This document shows positions 31,818 to 32,589 of a DNA stretch of 32,589 nucleotides, piece by piece. The notes under the pieces are model-generated. The model was not told the DNA's origin. It did no database searches and saw only the letters and a list, made by a program, of their open reading frames with translations. Position numbers and translations under genes: made by a program. Position 1 is the stretch's first letter. Every line of letters starts with the position of its first letter. The stretch is from JAENVU01 sp964544295 (GTDB lineage Bacteria; Actinomycetota; Acidimicrobiia; IMCC26256; JAENVU01). Location: positions 1 to 32,589 of the forward strand of contig CAZJBJ010000026.1 of the NCBI GenBank assembly GCA_964544295.1, given 5' to 3'.

Positions 31818-31921
31818 GGCCGGGAGTCTGCCATGAAGTCCGGTGACGATTCGGTAACGGTGCTCCGCATTCGTGCCGCCGCCGATGTTCCCGAGTGGCC
31901 GCGCCGAGCGCCGCGCGGGCG

Positions 31922-32293
31922 CTACTTGCAGTACTTGTATCGATACTTCGACCCGACGTTCGCCGACCAGACCCCGATGGTGCGCATGTAGTCGTTGACG
32001 CATGCCTTGAACTCGGTGAGCTCCGCCTGCGTCACGTCACCGCTCGCCGTGGGACCGGCGTCGCCGGCGTCGCCGGTCGAGCCCGGCGATCGGTCGCGTT
32101 GCAGCATCGCGACCTCGCGTTCGAGACCACGAGTCCGCGACCAGAGCGTCTCGGACACGACACCGAGTCCGATCAGCAGCACCGCCATGACGGTGACCAC
32201 CGCGACCGAACCTCGGAATCGGGCCCGCCTCCCCGACGCCGAGACGGCGTCGCTCTCATCTGCGCGCGCGTCATCGACCTCGGGTTGATTCAT
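31922..32293 (-). CDS. Small single-pass membrane protein of unknown function
   Basis: This 123-aa protein has an acidic N-terminus (about 1-20), a hydrophobic helix at about 30-48 (VAVVTVMAVLLIGLGVV), a short coiled region (LEREVAMLQRD), and a Gly/Asp/Ser linker. A compact tail contains two cysteines (FKACVNDYMR near residue 97 and KYCK at the end) and many Tyr residues, probably outside the cell with a disulfide. I do not recognise a family. The -10 box TACACT sits 6 nt before the ATG at 32293, so it is likely leaderless. It lies between the aldolase and the cyclase-AAA gene on the same strand. Confidence 0.72.
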   Translation of the reverse strand: MNQPEVDDARADESDAVSASGRRARFRGSVAVVTVMAVLLIGLGVVSETLWSRTRGLEREVAMLQRDRSPGSTGDAGDAGPTASGDVTQAELTEFKACVNDYMRTIGVWSANVGSKYRYKYCK

Positions 32294-32299
32294 CGGCGC

Positions 32300-32305
32300 A
32301 GTGTA
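32300..32305 (-). promoter_or_regulatory. Leaderless -10 box TACACT
   Basis: On the minus strand TACACT ends 6 nt before the ATG at 32293. A 6-bp hairpin (arms 32306-32311 and 32316-32321, loop ATCC) lies directly upstream and may end the aldolase transcript. Confidence 0.5.
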
Positions 32306-32327
32306 CGGGCGATCCCGCCCGACGGAT

Positions 32328-32589
32328 TCAGGTGTTCGAGGCGGCGAAGATGCTGCCGATCGACGCGTCGAGCGCCGCGTCGAACTCGGCCTGACTCTGC
32401 TGGGCCGACAACCCCTCGGTCAGGGCCCGCGAGAAGCTGGCGATGACACCGTGGTTGCGGCTGAGCCGGTCGTTCGACTCCTCGCGGCTGTAGCCGCCGG
32501 AGAGGGCGACGACCCGCAGCACCTTCGGGTGGTCGACGCCCTCGATCGCGGGCTGGCGCGGCACGACGCCGGACGCCAGCACGATCTCG
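32328..32589 (-). CDS. fda: Class I fructose-bisphosphate aldolase (partial, C-terminal part)
   Basis: The open frame enters from the right edge (first complete codon ends at 32586) and stops at 32328, giving the last 87 residues. The segments PKVLRVVALSGGYSREESN and RNHGVIASFSRALTEGL with the terminal DAALDASIGSIFAAS ending match the bacterial class I (Schiff-base) aldolase family (EC 4.1.2.13). The lysine nucleophile lies outside the window. It would cleave fructose-1,6-bisphosphate in glycolysis. The start is not seen. Confidence 0.85.
   Translation of the reverse strand, partial: EIVLASGVVPRQPAIEGVDHPKVLRVVALSGGYSREESNDRLSRNHGVIASFSRALTEGLSAQQSQAEFDAALDASIGSIFAASNT

Noticed and set aside
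28944..31991. A 1015-codon open frame on the plus strand
   Set aside because: It is the mirror of the cyclase-AAA gene. Its product is Arg/Gly/Glu-rich without domains, as expected from high-GC antisense frames.
1..32589. Searched by eye for CRISPR arrays, tRNAs, insertion sequences, toxin-antitoxin pairs and phage-defence genes
   Set aside because: No regularly spaced repeats with unique spacers, no cloverleaf with CCA-type end, no transposase or nuclease motifs were seen. Subtle RNAs could be missed without covariance searches.

Overview
This is a gene-dense, very GC-rich window with no tRNA, rRNA, CRISPR array, insertion sequence or phage gene that I can see. The overall style points to a free-living actinobacterium. 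The evidence is GC-rich third codon positions, GTG/TTG starts, a luciferase-like F420-type oxidoreductase, a PPK2 kinase, PaaI/SnoaL/CoA-transferase catabolic genes, an Excalibur domain, and -10 boxes placed 6-7 nt before start codons. The class Acidimicrobiia (Ilumatobacter-like) is my best guess, but it is inference from gene content and not a phylogenetic result.

Layout. (1) 1-10274 is a cell-envelope block. On the minus strand a GT-C glycosyltransferase is followed by a methyltransferase and a glucosaminidase that is cut by the left edge. Divergent from these is a large membrane protein with an alkaline-phosphatase-like ectodomain. A metal-dependent amidohydrolase and a second, coiled-coil glucosaminidase follow on the minus strand. 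A processive GT2 polysaccharide synthase is then translationally coupled to an extracytoplasmic Excalibur-GH26 glycanase. (2) 10308-13183 holds a class V aminotransferase, a membrane protein with what looks like a degenerate histidine-kinase ATPase domain, and a PPK2. (3) 13192-15707 on the minus strand holds a TesB-like thioesterase, a radical SAM sulfatase maturase with a SEC-C tail, and a 60-aa ORF with its own promoter-like palindrome. (4) 15756-20453 is a flavin/redox island: a 111-aa membrane stub, ApbE and a ferric-reductase-like membrane protein on the minus strand, divergent from an OmpR-type two-component system, a strong terminator and a PepSY-like protein. Both regulatory regions of this island carry 11-bp-phased AGAACC repeats, which I read as the response regulator's binding sites.

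(5) 20478-26522 is catabolic: an apparently circularly permuted family III CoA-transferase, a hotdog thioesterase and a SnoaL-like protein form one coupled operon. After it come an alpha/beta hydrolase (minus strand), an F420-type oxidoreductase and a D-aminoacylase-family amidohydrolase. (6) 26523-32589: an unusual long inverted repeat sits between convergent genes. A cysteine-type sulfatase follows, which is a plausible client of the maturase in region 3. Then come a 38-aa lysine-rich protein, a 1097-aa cyclase-AAA-TPR regulator, a small membrane protein, and the C-terminal end of a class I fructose-bisphosphate aldolase cut by the right edge.

The most interesting points are the repeat-marked two-component/flavin island, the GT2-GH26 coupled pair, the permuted CoA-transferase, the degenerate kinase-like ATPase, and the inverted repeat at 26578-26629. 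No gap between genes exceeds 150 bases.
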